A stretch of 64,000 nucleotides of DNA from the NCBI GenBank assembly GCA_037833965.1, contig AP031353.1, forward strand, positions 1,118,501-1,182,500, given 5' to 3'. Source of the DNA: Marchantia polymorpha subsp. ruderalis (taxonomy: Eukaryota; Streptophyta; Marchantiopsida; Marchantiales; Marchantiaceae). The notes below the pieces were generated by a model, which was not told the origin of the DNA, ran no database searches, and saw only the letters and a list, made by a program, of their open reading frames with translations. Positions 1 to 11,900 of this stretch are shown here, in pieces; the first letter of the stretch is position 1, and each line of letters begins with the position of its first letter. The position numbers and the translations under genes were made by a program.

Positions 1-869
1 CAAAAAATGTGAGGGAATCTATTTTTGATGATAAACCACGCTCCACGCATATTGGCTGCATTGTCGGTGACAACACTGGCAACTTTGGAGATCTTGATCT
101 TCTTGAGCACGACAGTAATCTCGTCAGCAATATTTTTGGCAGATTGCTACGTTTCCCCTGTAGGCTTGACTGCCCAAGCTGTTGGCTGTAGGCGACGATT
201 GTTGAAATAGATCACGAAATTCACAAAATAGTTGCGGTTGATGTTTGAAAATCCATCCGAAACGATGCTCACTAACTCATTAGACTTTAAAAGCTGATCT
301 GTGTTTGACTTGTACTCAACTTTGGCATTGGTAAATAGTGTACCTGAAATTTGCTTGCTGGAAGGTGGCTTGTATGCTAGCCACAGGAGCTTGTTATACT
401 CTTTCCACGCAGATGAATCAGCGATTCAATATGGGATACTAGTGTCATAAAAGATTATGGCTGCAGCTTTATGGAGTGAAGCTACAGTCTCATCATTGAT
501 AGAATCCAAGTAACTTGTAATCTTTTGTTGGGGCATGATGCTTTTCGTCATTGGAGATCCAGATCTGTTAGTCCTAGCTTGCGATGCTGATTGGTTTGGA
601 GCAACACTTCCACTGTGATATTGAGACGAGGAACCTGCAACATCCACGTAAACAGTATGTCATTGTCTAGAACCTACAGATCCAAGTTGCGATGGAGGCG
701 GAAAGTACCTCTTGATGGCTTGCGAAGCGTGCTCACATTGTTGCAAATGAGATCGCCAACGGTCTTTGTTTGCTGAAGCCACCTCATGATTGCAGTATAT
801 GCAATTAACTTTTCTCATTTGCGTTGAACCGATATTCAAAAAGTGTTTTTTGATGTCTTTTATGTCCAT
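1..869 (-). pseudogene. hAT-family transposase pseudogene (BED zinc finger plus DUF659-like region), 5' part
   Basis: One minus-strand frame runs from an ATG at 869 to the window edge and carries the order expected of a hAT transposase. A BED-type zinc finger comes first (CIYCNHE, then HLQQC, about residues 23-45). A Ser/Gln-rich linker with QQKITSYLD follows, then a DUF659-like segment (AYKPPSSKQISGTLF, VSIVSDGFSN, VASVVTDNAANMRGAW). The frame is kept throughout but has three in-frame stops, at 660-662 (TGA), 426-428 (TGA) and 147-149 (TAG), so it cannot encode intact transposase. The dimerisation domain would lie left of base 1. hAT transposases cut and paste DNA with 8-bp target duplications; the ends of this copy are not visible. 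The family call is firm, and whether the copy was ever active here is inference. Confidence 0.8.
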
Positions 870-1278
870 TCTATTTGTTCCTTTGAAAAAACTGGTGTTT
901 CTGCATGGAACTTACACTTACAATTTTTACAAATTGTAAAACACGACAATGAACTACTTCTATGTATTCTTCCTTATGATTTAGGCATTTAATCTCTCTG
1001 GATCTTCCTGCTGCCTACATAATTCTCCTCTCTCCGTTCTTGAGAGTCATGCAAATGCAATCACTTAGATGCAATTGCTTATGTAGCCTGTGTGACTAAC
1101 GTGCCTAGTTAACTGACTGCATGATGCGGTCAGTCAGCCAAATGCCTAGAGCATGAGTCCTGCTCCAGGAATATGGCTGTTTGGCTAGAAAAACCAACCT
1201 TCCATGTTCAGAAGTATACATGTATAATACATTTTATTATACAAATTATACATGTCTAAAGTGTATAATTTATTATAT
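870..1278. other. Intergenic, AT-rich
   Basis: No gene is recognised. The stretch separates the hAT relic from the start of the retroelement and ends in an AT-rich run with repeated ATTATA/TATACA words near 1215-1280. The retroelement begins abruptly after it, so a truncation junction probably lies near 1275. Confidence 0.5.
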
Positions 1279-1565
1279 ATATGGGCAGATCCAAGCACCA
1301 GCTACATTCATGGGATTGATGAACAATATCTTTCGCCCTTATCTAGATAAATCATCGTTTTTTTAGATAATATATTGGTGTATAACAAAACTTTGAGTGA
1401 TCATAAAAGTCATTTACGAGAGTTACTTTAAGTTTTGAGAGACAATTAATTATATGTCAAAGCTTCAAAAAGTGAATTTGGCAAGTCAGAAGTAGATTAC
1501 TTGGATCATAGAGTTACAGCTTCAGGAATCCAAGTGATGATTGAGAGCTCATTAGATTCTATTGT
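1279..1565 (+). pseudogene. Ty3/gypsy reverse transcriptase fragment
   Basis: Translation gives APATFMGLMNNIFRPYLDK, the conserved thumb-side part of Ty3/gypsy reverse transcriptase. After a frameshift and stops come degraded equivalents of the next blocks: a catalytic-aspartate strand read as IIYWCITK, then ESYF, INYMSKLQKVNLASQK and LQESK. Gag, protease and the N-terminal half of reverse transcriptase are absent upstream, so the element is truncated on the left. Multiple stops and shifts make it non-functional. Confidence 0.8.
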
Positions 1566-2119
1566 AGATTTGTGAAAGGTTTTGCTTGCATAGCTCAAGC
1601 TTTGACTTCCATGTTAGGGGAAGCTCAAAAATGGAGATGGGAAACAACTCAAGAGTTAGCTTTTCAAGCATTAAAAGATGCTTTGTTACATGCACTTATC
1701 CTCAAGTGGTATGATCATAACTGTCCCATCAAGTTGGCTACTGATGCATTAGGTACAACAGTAGGTGACATACTTCAACAAGAATGGGAGGATAGATGAC
1801 ATCCAGTTGCTTTCTATTTTTGAAAGTTGGTGGCGGCATAACAAAATTATCACACAATAGAACAACCATTTTATTGGCAACTAAACATTGGAAGCATTAT
1901 TTGGATGATAAGGATTTTCTGGTGGAGACGGATCATAAATTTTTGGTTTATTTAAAAACTCAGAAACATTTGTCTAAACGACAAATTCAATGGGCAGAGT
2001 TACGTCAACGCTTCGACATGAAGATTGTGTACGTGGATGGAAAGAAGCAACTTACAGATGCTCTTACACACATGCCTTGTTTGAATCATGTTTTAGAAGT
2101 GAAAATTCAAGCTGATTGA
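1566..2119 (+). pseudogene. Ty3/gypsy RNase H fragment
   Basis: Two overlapping frames (1572-1799 and 1796-2119) together cover the RNase H region. The first has FQALKDALLHALIL and the DALGTTVGDILQQ strand (usually DASDxAxGAVLxQ). The second, about one base out of frame, has TKHWKHYLDDKDFLVETDH, LKTQKHLSKRQIQWAELRQR and DGKKQLTDALTHM (normally GK.N..ADALSR). The break at about 1796-1800 is a frameshift. The fragment follows the RT piece directly, as in an intact pol gene. Confidence 0.85.
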
Positions 2120-2616
2120 TGGAGCAAGATAACACAAGCCACAAAGAAGTACGAAGAGATCATTCGGGCACTACAAACTAAAAAGGCAGAGAAATCTTGA
2201 GGTTTGGCGTTCTACAAATAGCATATGGATTCCACAAGATCAAGATTTGCGCACAATGATTTTGGCCAAAAGTCATGACACAGCCATTGTAGGTCATGTA
2301 GGAGTGAAGAAAAGCATGGAGATTATACAACAAATGTACTATTGACCCAAAATACGTGAAGATATGGAGTCTTATGTTTGAAGTTGTATTGATTGTCAAC
2401 AAAACAAGGCAAGTAATAAAAAACCAACGGGTTTATAATAGCATCTTCTTATTCCCGAAAAACGATGGGATCATGTCACCATGGATCTTATATGTGAGTT
2501 ACCAAAGACTTTGTTATGACATGATTCAATGGTGGTTTTTGTGTACAAGTTGAGCAAGATGATTAACATCAAGCCAATCACAAAAACTGTAAGAGCCCCA
2601 CAACTAGCTCAATTGT
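2120..2616 (+). pseudogene. Ty3/gypsy integrase, N-terminal half, interrupted at 2616
   Basis: Shifted frames read WIPQDQDLRTMILAKSHD and GHVGVKKSMEIIQQMYYW (zinc-binding HHCC region, His pair visible), then DCQQNKASNKKPTG and the first strand of the DDE core (WDHVTMDLICELPK). The sequence breaks off after VRAPQLAQL. The rest of the same coding line resumes at 4488 (caattgt shared by both junctions). The stops and shifts show a dead copy. Confidence 0.8.
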
Positions 2617-2828
2617 TATGAGCACAAAAATGCGCTCACGTGTCTTTTTAACCTTATGACAGTTAAAATTTTGGATTTAAGCTCTTGCAAAATTATGCTT
2701 GGGGTTTTCTGAAAGTTTTGGCAAGATTAGGAGTTGGTGTGATGGCTAGTAGGCAAAGATGCGGAAAGGGGCCTTCGGCGATAGCAGGACTTCGGGGCAA
2801 GGCCTTCGGCGGTAGCAGGCCTTTGGCG

Positions 2829-3245
2829 GAAGAGTAAAACCCTCATAACGTTTTCAATTTGTAACTTTTTGACTCAGTTAGGGTTTTGTTGGAAAGAGCT
2901 CAAGACTTTCGTTTCAAGGAGACCAAGAACTCTTGAAACGAATAATACATCATTGAGTTATGAGCGTCTAAAGTGGCTGATATGGTTAGGTGAAGGGCCT
3001 TCGGCAAAGTGCCTTCGGGGCAAGTCCTTTGGCGGAAGGGTAAAACCGTCATAACTTTTTCAATTCTTAACGCCTTGACTCAATTAGGATCTTGTTGGAA
3101 AGAGCTCAAGACGCTCGTTTCAACAAGCTTAAGAAATCTTGAAACGGATCAGGGATCAGTGAGTTATGAGTGTCGGAAGTGACTGTTATAGATAGGCAAA
3201 GGTGCGGAAGAGGGCCTTCAGCAGAAGTATGCCTTCGGCGGTGCG
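2829..3245 (+). repeat. 206-bp tandem duplication inside the insertion
   Basis: Two diverged copies start at 2835 and 3041 (taaaaccctcataac and taaaaccgtcataac). Both continue through a shared gttggaaagagctcaagac and gagttatgag. The copies are bordered by variations on gccttcggcgg. The pattern of 'stretches ending in gagttatgag' is common in plant gypsy LTRs, which is the basis for the LTR suggestion. Confidence 0.7.
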
Positions 3246-3655
3246 CGGAATAGGATTTCCTCCAACGGAAGTCGACGTGGTCATGAATGTCGAATGTACA
3301 AGTGTGGCAACGGCGGCGGCGTGATGTCAAGCGTGGGAAGCATGACGGCGGGGCATGAAGTCGCGCATGGGAAGCAAGCCGTTTCTCATCATTGCGGGAA
3401 CGGCAATTCAAGCGGCTTGTGGGTGTCTCGGCCCTTGGATTTTGGAGAGGAATTTTGGCCTGGCGAGTGAGATCTTGAGGTGTGCTTGGGTGTGTGGTCG
3501 TAGGTGGGATCAGTCGTAGGGAGGGAGTGTGGATGTGAGTGATTTTTCACAGGGAAGTGAGAATTAGTAGGGGAGTGTAGAGAATTCGAAGGAGGAGGTA
3601 GCGAATTCTCGAGGGTGGAGAATCAAATCTGAGTGAAATTTAATCGGGGTCTGAG

Positions 3656-3919
3656 ATCGAAGTGTCGAATCTGTGAGCGGGAGCTGAAATCAAAGTGAAG
3701 GATCTGAGAGTGGGAGCTGATATCGAAGTGTCAAATCTGTGAGTGGGAGCTGAAATCAAAGTGAAGGATCTGAGAGTGGGAGCTGATATCGAAGTGTCAA
3801 ATCTGTGAGTGGGAGCTGAAATCAAAGTGAAAGATCTGAGAGTGGGAGCTGATATCGAAGTGTCAAATCTGTGAGTGGGAGCTGAAATCAAAGTGAAATC
3901 TGAGACTGAAATCCGACAG
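3656..3919 (+). repeat. 66-bp tandem repeat, four copies
   Basis: The word atcgaagtgtc recurs at 3656, 3722, 3788 and 3854, exactly 66 bases apart. Each unit is two related 33-base halves sharing gtgggagctga. Because 66 is a multiple of three, the minus strand reads as a 22-residue repeat (ISAPTHRFDTS / ISAPTLRSFTL). I take that as a by-product, since nothing else supports a gene here. Confidence 0.9.
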
Positions 3920-4487
3920 TTGTGAACTGAATTTGAAACTGAAATGTGAGAGTTAAATCTGAGAGAGAAATCTGGTGGGATCTGGGGCTGTCGAAGGAAG
4001 GTGGCAGTGAGTGTACCTGCTGTGAGGGTGTGGAAGAGGGCAGAGGGGATCGCCGGGCTGAGAGTGAGTTGATCACTAAGAGGAAGAATCGAGCGAAGTG
4101 TTGATAATAGAATCGTGTTCCCTGGCTGTGAAGATTGCTGTTAGGAAGAGTATCACATTGTACTGTCGATGTGTCATCTGACTTGTCCGAGGCAGTGTGT
4201 CCGAGATGTGACACTCATTCTATGATAAGCTCATAACGACTGTAGTATTGAGAAAGTTGGGTTAGATCTTCATGTTACGATTAGCTTGTCTGCTGCTCTT
4301 GTGAAAATAGCAGACAGCAAGTTGTTAGTTTCAGTTCTGGACAACTTGTATGTGGAAGAGCAAGTGTTTATGATCTTGTTGTCTTGAATACACTTAGAAC
4401 ACATGGCTTGAGATCAGAGAAGTTAGATTATGGGAGCTCGACCCCTACCTGGATTACAAACGCTGAAGGGTGGGAAGTTTTGGCTCA

Positions 4488-4760
4488 CAATTGTATCTAG
4501 ATGTAGTTTTTGTGAATCATGGCTTACGCAAAGTGTTAATCACAGATAGAGTTACTCCATTCACTAATTTATTTTGGAAAAATTTGTTTAGTTTTTTCAA
4601 AACAAAACTAGCAATGTCAACGGCCTATCATACTCAAATTGATGTACAAACGGAGAGGGCAAATAGAACCATAGAGTATATGCTACAAGCATTTACATTA
4701 GAAGAGCAAGAAGAGTGGGACAAACTTTTGACACTTCTGGAATTTGCATATAACAATTTT
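4488..4760 (+). pseudogene. Ty3/gypsy integrase, C-terminal half of the DDE core
   Basis: The frame at 4470-4775 reads LYLDVVFVNHGLRKVLITDR, then TNLFWKNLF, STAYHTQIDVQTERANR and LLEFAYNNF. These are the second Asp strand (usually SDRD), the HPQTDGQTER block and the EFAYN helix of Ty3/gypsy integrase. It continues the segment cut at 2616. Variation in normally fixed residues (TDRV for SDRD, HTQID for HPQTD) fits decay. The frame ends in the small insertion at 4761. Confidence 0.85.
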
Positions 4761-4874
4761 TGTTATAATCATTAACAGTCCACTTCATTAACAGAAGTGG
4801 ACTATTAATGGAGTCCACTTTTGTTAATGTGGACTTCATTAACAGAAGTCCACTTTTGTGGACTTTTGTTAATG
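4761..4874. repeat. Small hairpin-rich insertion in the integrase frame
   Basis: About 110 bases built from repeated direct and inverted copies of agtccac and ttgttaatg interrupt the EFAYNN...SPFFLMYG continuity. A perfect 10-bp stem (agtccacttc / gaagtggact, loop attaaca) lies at 4778-4804. The last word ttgttaatg matches the flanking coding sequence, suggesting growth from a local duplication. Confidence 0.7.
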
Positions 4875-5520
4875 AATCCAAAAAAGTCTCCATTTTTTCT
4901 TATGTATGGAGTTCATACTATAACTCCTTCGAGTTTGATAAGACTTTTGAAAGGGGAGAAGTTTTTGATCAAATTTGCAACAGTCAACAAATTTGTGGAG
5001 CATATTCACCGAGGACTACATCAGGCCAAGGAAAAGTTGGTGATAGCTCAAAATCGGCAAAAACATCATGCTGATGCGCATCGTAAAGAAGTGGTTTTTG
5101 AGATCAAAGATTATGTTTGGTTATCTATAACAAATTTGTCTCTTGTAGGATCATCAAAGTTGAACCCTATGTTCATTTGTTCATTTTTGGTTTTGAAATG
5201 TGTTGGTGAAATGTCGTACAACTTGGAACTTCAGTTACATATGAAAATATATCCAGTATTTCATGTGTCACGATTGCAAAAACATATATAACGACCAAAA
5301 CAACTCATCAACCAACCAGCAACACCAACTCTTTCAACCTTCATAACAGATCAGGAGGAGTTTGAGATAGAAAAGATAGTCAAGAAACGTATTCGAAGTC
5401 ATAAGTATCCCAAAGTATAGGATTTGACACAATGGAAATACTACCATCATATGAACAACTTGGGAACCAGCTAAAAATTTAGCAAATGCACTTTTGATAG
5501 TTCAGGAGTTTGAACGTATG
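4875..5520 (+). pseudogene. Ty3/gypsy integrase tail and chromodomain
   Basis: The frame at 4821-5291 reads SPFFLMYGVHTITPSSL, HRGLHQAKEKLVIAQNRQK, DYVWLSITNLSL and KIYPVFHVSRLQ, the GPY/F-type integrase tail. After a stop, frames give EEFEIEKIVKKRI, then TWEPAKNLANA in another frame, matching a chromodomain (EEYEVEKIL...TWEPxxNL). This places the element among the chromoviruses, whose chromodomain biases integration toward heterochromatin. It contains stops and shifts and ends just before the polypurine tract. Confidence 0.85.
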
Positions 5521-5543
5521 TGCAAAGAGTACGTTGCATCTTA

Positions 5544-6120
5544 AAAGTAAGGAGGTTTGTAACGATCTTTAGTTAGTTACAACTAAAGTAGAGGTTACTC
5601 CAAATGTTGATATGGATGTATTAGAGTACATTAGTTGTATCTGCCATGTCAGTGATCTGCGAGCTTTGTAGGTAGAAAGTAGATGTGTTAGTTGACAGTG
5701 CCACGTTAGCTATAAGTGTGCTTGTTAGGTAAATATTGAGTGTGTTAGTTAGTGTGATAATTGGGAGCGTCACGTGTACTTGTTAGGGTTATCTGCCACA
5801 TCATCCATCCACTAGGAGTGGGATGGTTGGCGGAGATAAGATCTTATCTCTTTAAACTTGTTGGTGAGAGCTATATAAAGGAGAGAAGAACCATTGTTGG
5901 TATCTCTCAACTTCAGAGTTTACGTTTCTATCTTCTAGTGAACTTTTCTCTAAACCCTAGTGTTACGTATTGTCATGATTTGTTGGATGATTGTTTTGAT
6001 GTGTGCAAGAGTTAATTTAAATTGGATTAATTCATACTTTCAACCTCTTAACGAGAGAGTAATCATGCTTTTGTTTATTTTTTGGACGGAAAACAATGGA
6101 ATTTCATCTCGTTGGTAGTG
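5544..6120 (+). mobile_element. Polypurine tract and 3' LTR of the chromovirus relic
   Basis: A purine run (aaagtaaggagg, 5545-5556) sits just after the chromodomain and is followed by TGTAACG at 5558, the expected order of polypurine tract then LTR start. About 315 bp in, ctatataaag (5871-5880) is a good TATA box followed by aggagagaagaacc, so U3 is about 330 bp. The right end is not resolved; a CA near 6121 is one candidate. No matching 5' LTR lies in the window. Confidence 0.55.
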
Positions 6121-6213
6121 CGACATTTTCTATTATGAGAGATGGCAAACATGAGTTAGTAAAATGTGTTTAGTGAATAATGTTATGATGACATAGATTG
6201 TAAAATTGCATAT

Positions 6214-6330
6214 CACATGAAATTTGATGATTCAAATTTGAAGTAATATCTTCAATCAAGTGAAATTGAAGTTACATACCACATGAAATTTGCTGATCCA
6301 AATTTGAAGGAGGTTCTTGAATCAAATGAT
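6214..6330 (+). repeat. 66-bp diverged direct repeat in AT-rich DNA
   Basis: The word cacatgaaatttg recurs at 6214 and 6280 with similar following bases (atgattcaaatttgaag / ctgatccaaatttgaag). The surrounding stretch 6120-8030 is AT-rich and I recognise no gene in it. Confidence 0.6.
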
Positions 6331-8159
6331 ACTGCCATAGTAGTATCGAAAAGCGTATAGTTCAAAATTATTGCAAGTCCTAAAGGCTTTGATAGTATTT
6401 TGAAAATTCAAGATTGCATTTGGTATTTGTGCAATGATATTTTTTGTGTTATACTTCATATGAAAAGACATATATTAAAAATAAATCCTTTGCATGCTAA
6501 AACTACAAGGTACATTACATATCTCACGATAAAGATTGGAGCAAAAGAATTTTAATAATTGCAGCATCATGTGCCAATCAAACTCACAAATGCTTCAACA
6601 ATTTTTTTAAAGAAATCTTAATGTACCCATAATCATATCGGTGGATGAAGAGTCAAAAATTTTTTTAAGCATGGATGATAGTATTGAATCATTTATCAAA
6701 TCGCAAGATCTGAATTGTGGGCATTGCACATGAGAGCAAGCTAAGTCAAGACTTTTAAATGTTAAAATTTCTAAAATATTTAAAAAATAATTGATAGAGA
6801 TGGCATGTGAAGGTGCAAGATGACGGTTTTATGCAACTCGTATTGAAAATTATGAGGGAACAAAAGGTTGATTAAATCCTCTTGCTAAACAACAATATTG
6901 ATTTTTACAATATTGGTTTAAACGATGTAAATAGAATGCACACTAGTTGAAAGAACCAAATAATTTAAACTAACATTGATATCATCATAACAAGTTGACG
7001 GTGAATGAAAATTATGAAGACAGAACGATAATTGTTGTAAGTTTTCTTCTATACTTTATTTAAGAGTGTAGATTGTTGAGATTGATGCTTGTCATATGGC
7101 CATTGAATGAATAGCAATAAAAATAATTTTGAATTCTTATACACAATTGTATATACTAGAAATAAGATTTGTGATTCAATGTAATGAATTCAATCCACAT
7201 CGGAACCAATCAAATTCCATTTAGTGTTGAAGGATTTTGTGTTTGTAAACATTGATAGATTCCAAAATGGGTAGCGATCTATTAATAATTTATATCATCA
7301 TGTTAGATTTGTGATTGTTGCATACTTGAATTGTTTGAGAGATGAAATATATCAAAACATGTGATATTTTCCATGTTTTGTAATCTCCTTTCAATATCAA
7401 TGAATGCCATATCATGAAGGGGTTACAAAGTCGTGAGAATGTATTGTTGAGAGCGTATACGTTTCCATCACTTGTTAGGCTCAATTTATTTAGACAAAAA
7501 TGTGGAAGTGGAACTACTTATATACTTGATACTTGTGGAATGAAGTACTATTGTGCTTTCTTGATCAAGAAAGTGTTGACAATGTTCTTTACATTTTGTT
7601 AATGTTTACTTTATATTAACTTTGTGTCATTATATGCTTTATGATGAAGTTCATATAGATATTTGAAGTTCTTTTAATGCAAGAGAACTTAGTAGTAAAT
7701 GGTATAAATATAAGGAGTAAAATAGATATCCTGAACATGAAAAAAGGAGTTAATACAACAAAATGATGGGTTAGTTTAGTGGTGTATTGCAATTATAATT
7801 CCATTCTCACTAAGCATGGGTGAGTGAAAATGCAGCAGTGTGGCAACGAAAAACTTTTTTGTTTTATGGTGATCATAGAGCGAGGCAGCATCGTCTACGA
7901 TATCCTAGGTTTACTGTGCGTGGAAGGTCTCTCTTCTTTCAGTGGTTCCACTTTTGAATCCGCACATAGGACACGGGGAAGATACAGTTCAATATTGGAG
8001 CGGTCAACGAGGGTGAAATAATAAACAGTGCAGCTTGGAAACATATCATCGGAAGGAAATGATATGCAAAAATATACATTTCCTCTACTCCGAAGTATAT
8101 CTTTCCACGCTCCAAAGTACACGAATGCCGAGAAAACTACGGTAGACCCCGAGTCTCAG

Positions 8160-8951
8160 TTGGCTCTGAGTTCACGGAGAGGTGACAAGTGGCGTCTCCG
8201 TCAACAACAACGTGCTCCTCAGTGGACAATGGACGGATCGCGTATCACGATGTTCAGAACAGAGAGCATGAGAGATGGAAAACTGGCAGCGTGACGTACA
8301 AGGAGCAAGGAGCTCGGAGCTCCTTCCCTCGCGCGAATCCCCAAAATACACGAAGCATGCGGAAGAACATGGCATGACTAGTCCCTAGGGTTCCGTCCGA
8401 CCGACCGGCGGGCACAGGGCAGCATAAGGCGGGCGACCGGCGCGCCCGGTGGCCGGAAGAGGAGACCCGAGCCAGAAGGAGCGCTTTGGTCGCAGAGATG
8501 GACCTCGGACGAGAAAAGCTGAAGAATCTGATGGACGAGGTGGCAATCCAGCATTTCCGATCGGAGAGTGTCGTGGAATACGGCATATGACAGAAAGGGA
8601 TGTGATGTTGATACACATGTGAAAGGGCCGGAAGTAGATCGAGTGGTTGGACTCTTGCTGTCTGCCCCCGAGTGTGATTGCGCGTCCGAGTATATGCGGG
8701 CCTCGTCGCGGAGAAGAAGATTAGGAGGACGAACACCGAAGAAGAAGTTGGACGAGTAGCAGTAGAGGGACGAGCAGGAGGAGGAGTTGCGAGTTGCGGT
8801 CACTGAAGAGGGACTGGAGTGGACGGGCGAATGGGTTTTGAAGGACTGTAGACCTCTGGCTAGCTTTTCTGCCAATGTGCGTCGATTCGGTTGAGTGAGG
8901 TGTCCAGTAATTGAAAAGGAAGCATTGAGGGTGAGAAATTAGTCCGAGAGG
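8160..8951 (+). promoter_or_regulatory. GC-rich promoter / 5' UTR region of the coiled-coil gene
   Basis: Base composition changes sharply from AT-rich DNA to GC-rich, CpG-containing sequence about 790 bases before the ATG at 8952. This is the usual look of a plant promoter and 5' leader. No clear TATA box fixes the start of transcription. Long minus-strand open frames here are low-complexity and judged incidental. Confidence 0.4.
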
Positions 8952-11900
8952 ATGTCGTGGATCAGATCTGCGTTCAACAAAGCTGCAGAAGTTGGAGGCA
9001 AAAATTTAGGGCCAAATCTGACCAAAACTGTGAAGACCTATGCTGGATCCGTGTATCAGCAAGCAGGTCATGCCGTGGCAGGTGGAGCCAAGATTGTCCA
9101 GGACCGTCTGGTACAGAGTCCTCCTTCACCTCACTAGAGCTGAGTTTTACTGTCATTTTCATTTTATCGACTATACAATATAGGAATTTCAAAAGATGAA
9201 ATGGTTTCCGGATCTTTGCATCAATGCTCTTAATGCTCACGTTCTTTTTCCTCTTTTTCTTCAGTTCCAGTTAATTGACCAATCTTTTTGGTTGTTCAGA
9301 GTTTGTCGAACTCTGTATATTTCAGTAGTTTAGAATGATTTGCTTTACCTGGAAGGAACTTGGGCATGTCGACATGAACGTGTTGAATCCTTTGAAGAAT
9401 TATACAGAATCTACAGACCTTGAGTCCAATGAGCACATTAGAAGGAGCGAAACCCGCCTTCATCAGAGCTATGAGTTTCCTGATAACAGTTTGCATTTTT
9501 TTTGGCAGTCCGGACGGAATCTGAATAATTTCAAACATGCTGTGAGGAGACTCGATGAAGTGGCTCTGAGCTCACGCGGTGAAGAGAGGAAGCAAGCTCT
9601 TTTAAGATGGCTTGGAGCACTGAAGGATATTGACAAAGAGACCAAGTACCCCTCAAGACCTGGCAGTTTTGGTGGCTCTCACGATGGATCGTTTTCTCCA
9701 GGAAATTCCATGGACGGTAGTGAGCCAGGGCTTTCACCAAGGAGGGCATCCATGGTAAGGGCACACATCATCAAAGATTGCTTGCACCCTGTTCCTCAAT
9801 TCTCACTCGTGCGTTCATGCACAAAATCAACGACCTGGATTATACTTGTACTTGGCACTGGACTCGTGTTTTTTCCAGTCTTTTTAGGCCACCATTCCAC
9901 GCCTCCCTACTCATCTGCATAATCGCAATTAATCTAATCTTCTCTTAGTTCGCTCCTTGCACTTTGCTTTTGCTACTTCATCCGATGAGTAGGCGTTGCT
10001 GATCTGTCATTTGTAGCTAGTATTATGCCTGATGTTCTGGTTTTTATCAGCAGCTTTTTTGCATGTCTGTGATGCCGGCGAATTTTAATACACTAGAATC
10101 CTCAACTATTGAGGTTTTCTTATTTCCTTTCACTGTTGTACTATATGTGATCTCACTTTGATAATCAGTAGTTCAAGTTGAGTATGAAAGCTGCTACGTG
10201 TTTCTCGGCATTTATTTTACTCCGAGTCGAATAGCGCTTCATACTTTCAAATATGGTAATTTGCAGGTTTTGTTTTATGATTCTGAAACGAGTGGAGAGC
10301 CACTCAACTTCAGAGACGTGTTCCTTCGGAGTCACGCCTTGGAAAATATTGTTACCGCCATGGTGAACATCTTGCCCTTGATATTGACTTCGGAGTTAAA
10401 CTCTCTGTTTCTCGCTATTGTTTTCTCGCATGGATGGTAAATAGCCGAGCCTTAGAAATGCCGTCACTGGCACTGTCATATATTTTGATATGATTTAAAA
10501 GTTTATATCTGGCAGCGCAAGCATTTCTTGATTATTTCAGAGTGACCGTTATCGATCATCGTAACGATTCTTGCGAAGTAAACGCTTGTATTCCGCTGAT
10601 AAAACTTCGTTATCAGAGACTGGATGATAATCGATGTAAATTGCATCTATTCTGTTGTATGTAGATTCTCGAGGCGCCTGAAGAAGGGGAGGTTTCGATG
10701 TTGTTAGAAATCTTTGGGTGTGTTTTCTGAAACTATACATTTATGATTAGTTCTGGACCTTCGACATTACTTTATCATATGTTACGTAAATATTTCGCAC
10801 TTTGTAAAACCAGTGAATCTCGTTGTAAGTTGGGTCGTGTTTGAATTTCATTCTCGTCGTTATGTTCATGCAGGCTATGTCTCAATGGTGGTCAAGAGCT
10901 TCATAATGCTATTATCAGTAGCATTCAAGACTTGTCCAAGGCCTCATCCACCTACATGGCTGAAGTACTGGTACGTACTCCCTCTAAGCTCAGACGCTCA
11001 TTTTGTCACTAACTCTTGATCCTTTTTCCGAGGTTCTTTTAATACCTCACCCTAGAATCATATTCGCATTGTCAGCACCCATAGATACTCTTGATTACTA
11101 TTGTTTATGTTTCCGTTTGTATTCACTTCTTTCTTCTGCGCACTAGCCCATTGAACTTCCTGCGTGGCAATTCGCATCTTTAGGTAATGTTGGTCCTGAC
11201 CTCCACGCACTCTCCAAGTTCTGTTAAGAAGGGATTAGCCCTCTGATTTTGTAAACCTTCTCCACCTTCACTAACTGAGATATTGAACATGTGAGCCCGA
11301 GTTCATCACATAAATCTGGCTCCTATGGACTGTTACATAAGTTCATGCCGAGTAGTAATGGCTCTTTCAACCAGTTATATTTTACGTCTCATACATACAA
11401 CAGGATACGCTATCTCTCTTTACTCAACCATATATCAGTTCCTGAGACGTCAAATTTGCATCTTCGTTGCTTCTACTTCTGGTTTTACTTACCTTGTCTC
11501 GTCCCCCTCTCGAACAGCACTTTCCACCTGCGAAATGGAAATGTCGTGTCATGTCAAGCTTGCGTGAATTATAGATCTTCGTGCTCGGGTCACTGATATG
11601 ATCGCTTATGACCTTTGGGTTTACCTGGGTAAAGGAAAGACCAATGTATCAAAAAATACATTCGTCTTTACTTTGCCCGCGTCCTCTATCCCCATCCGTC
11701 TATCTATATACCACGAATTGAATAGATTTTGAACGTCTACTTCTCTAGATTTGGTTAGTACGTGCCGCACGTGTTTATTACATAATTTGGTCCTCCGTGA
11801 TTCGTTTCCTCCACACTTAACTTTTTCCCGTCCCATTCCCCGCGGATTTGACACGCCTTCACATAGTCTTTTGAGCAACGTTTTGTCACTCGCCAGACGT

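Larger units (their letters stand above)
2617..4487. mobile_element. Insertion (solo-LTR-like) splitting the integrase
   Basis: About 1.87 kb separates two halves of one integrase gene. The junctions share the 7-mer caattgt (2610-2616 and 4488-4494), which fits a target duplication. The inner ends are TGAGC at 2618 and GCTCA at 4483, a short inverted repeat with TG...CA termini as in LTRs. No long coding frame with family resemblance lies inside; the minus-strand frame at 3888-4214 is low-complexity. The interior has a 206-bp duplicated segment and a 66-bp tandem array. Solo LTR is inferred from termini, size and lack of genes. Confidence 0.5.

Noticed and set aside
3640..4214. Minus-strand frames with a 22-residue repeat, considered as a repeat protein
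   Set aside because: They come from the 66-bp DNA array inside a non-coding insertion, with no start context or flanking domain.
8254..8875. Overlapping minus-strand frames of 160 and 165 codons before the coiled-coil gene
   Set aside because: They are Ser/Arg/Pro-rich, have no family motif, overlap each other in different frames, and lie in GC-rich promoter sequence where stop codons are rare.
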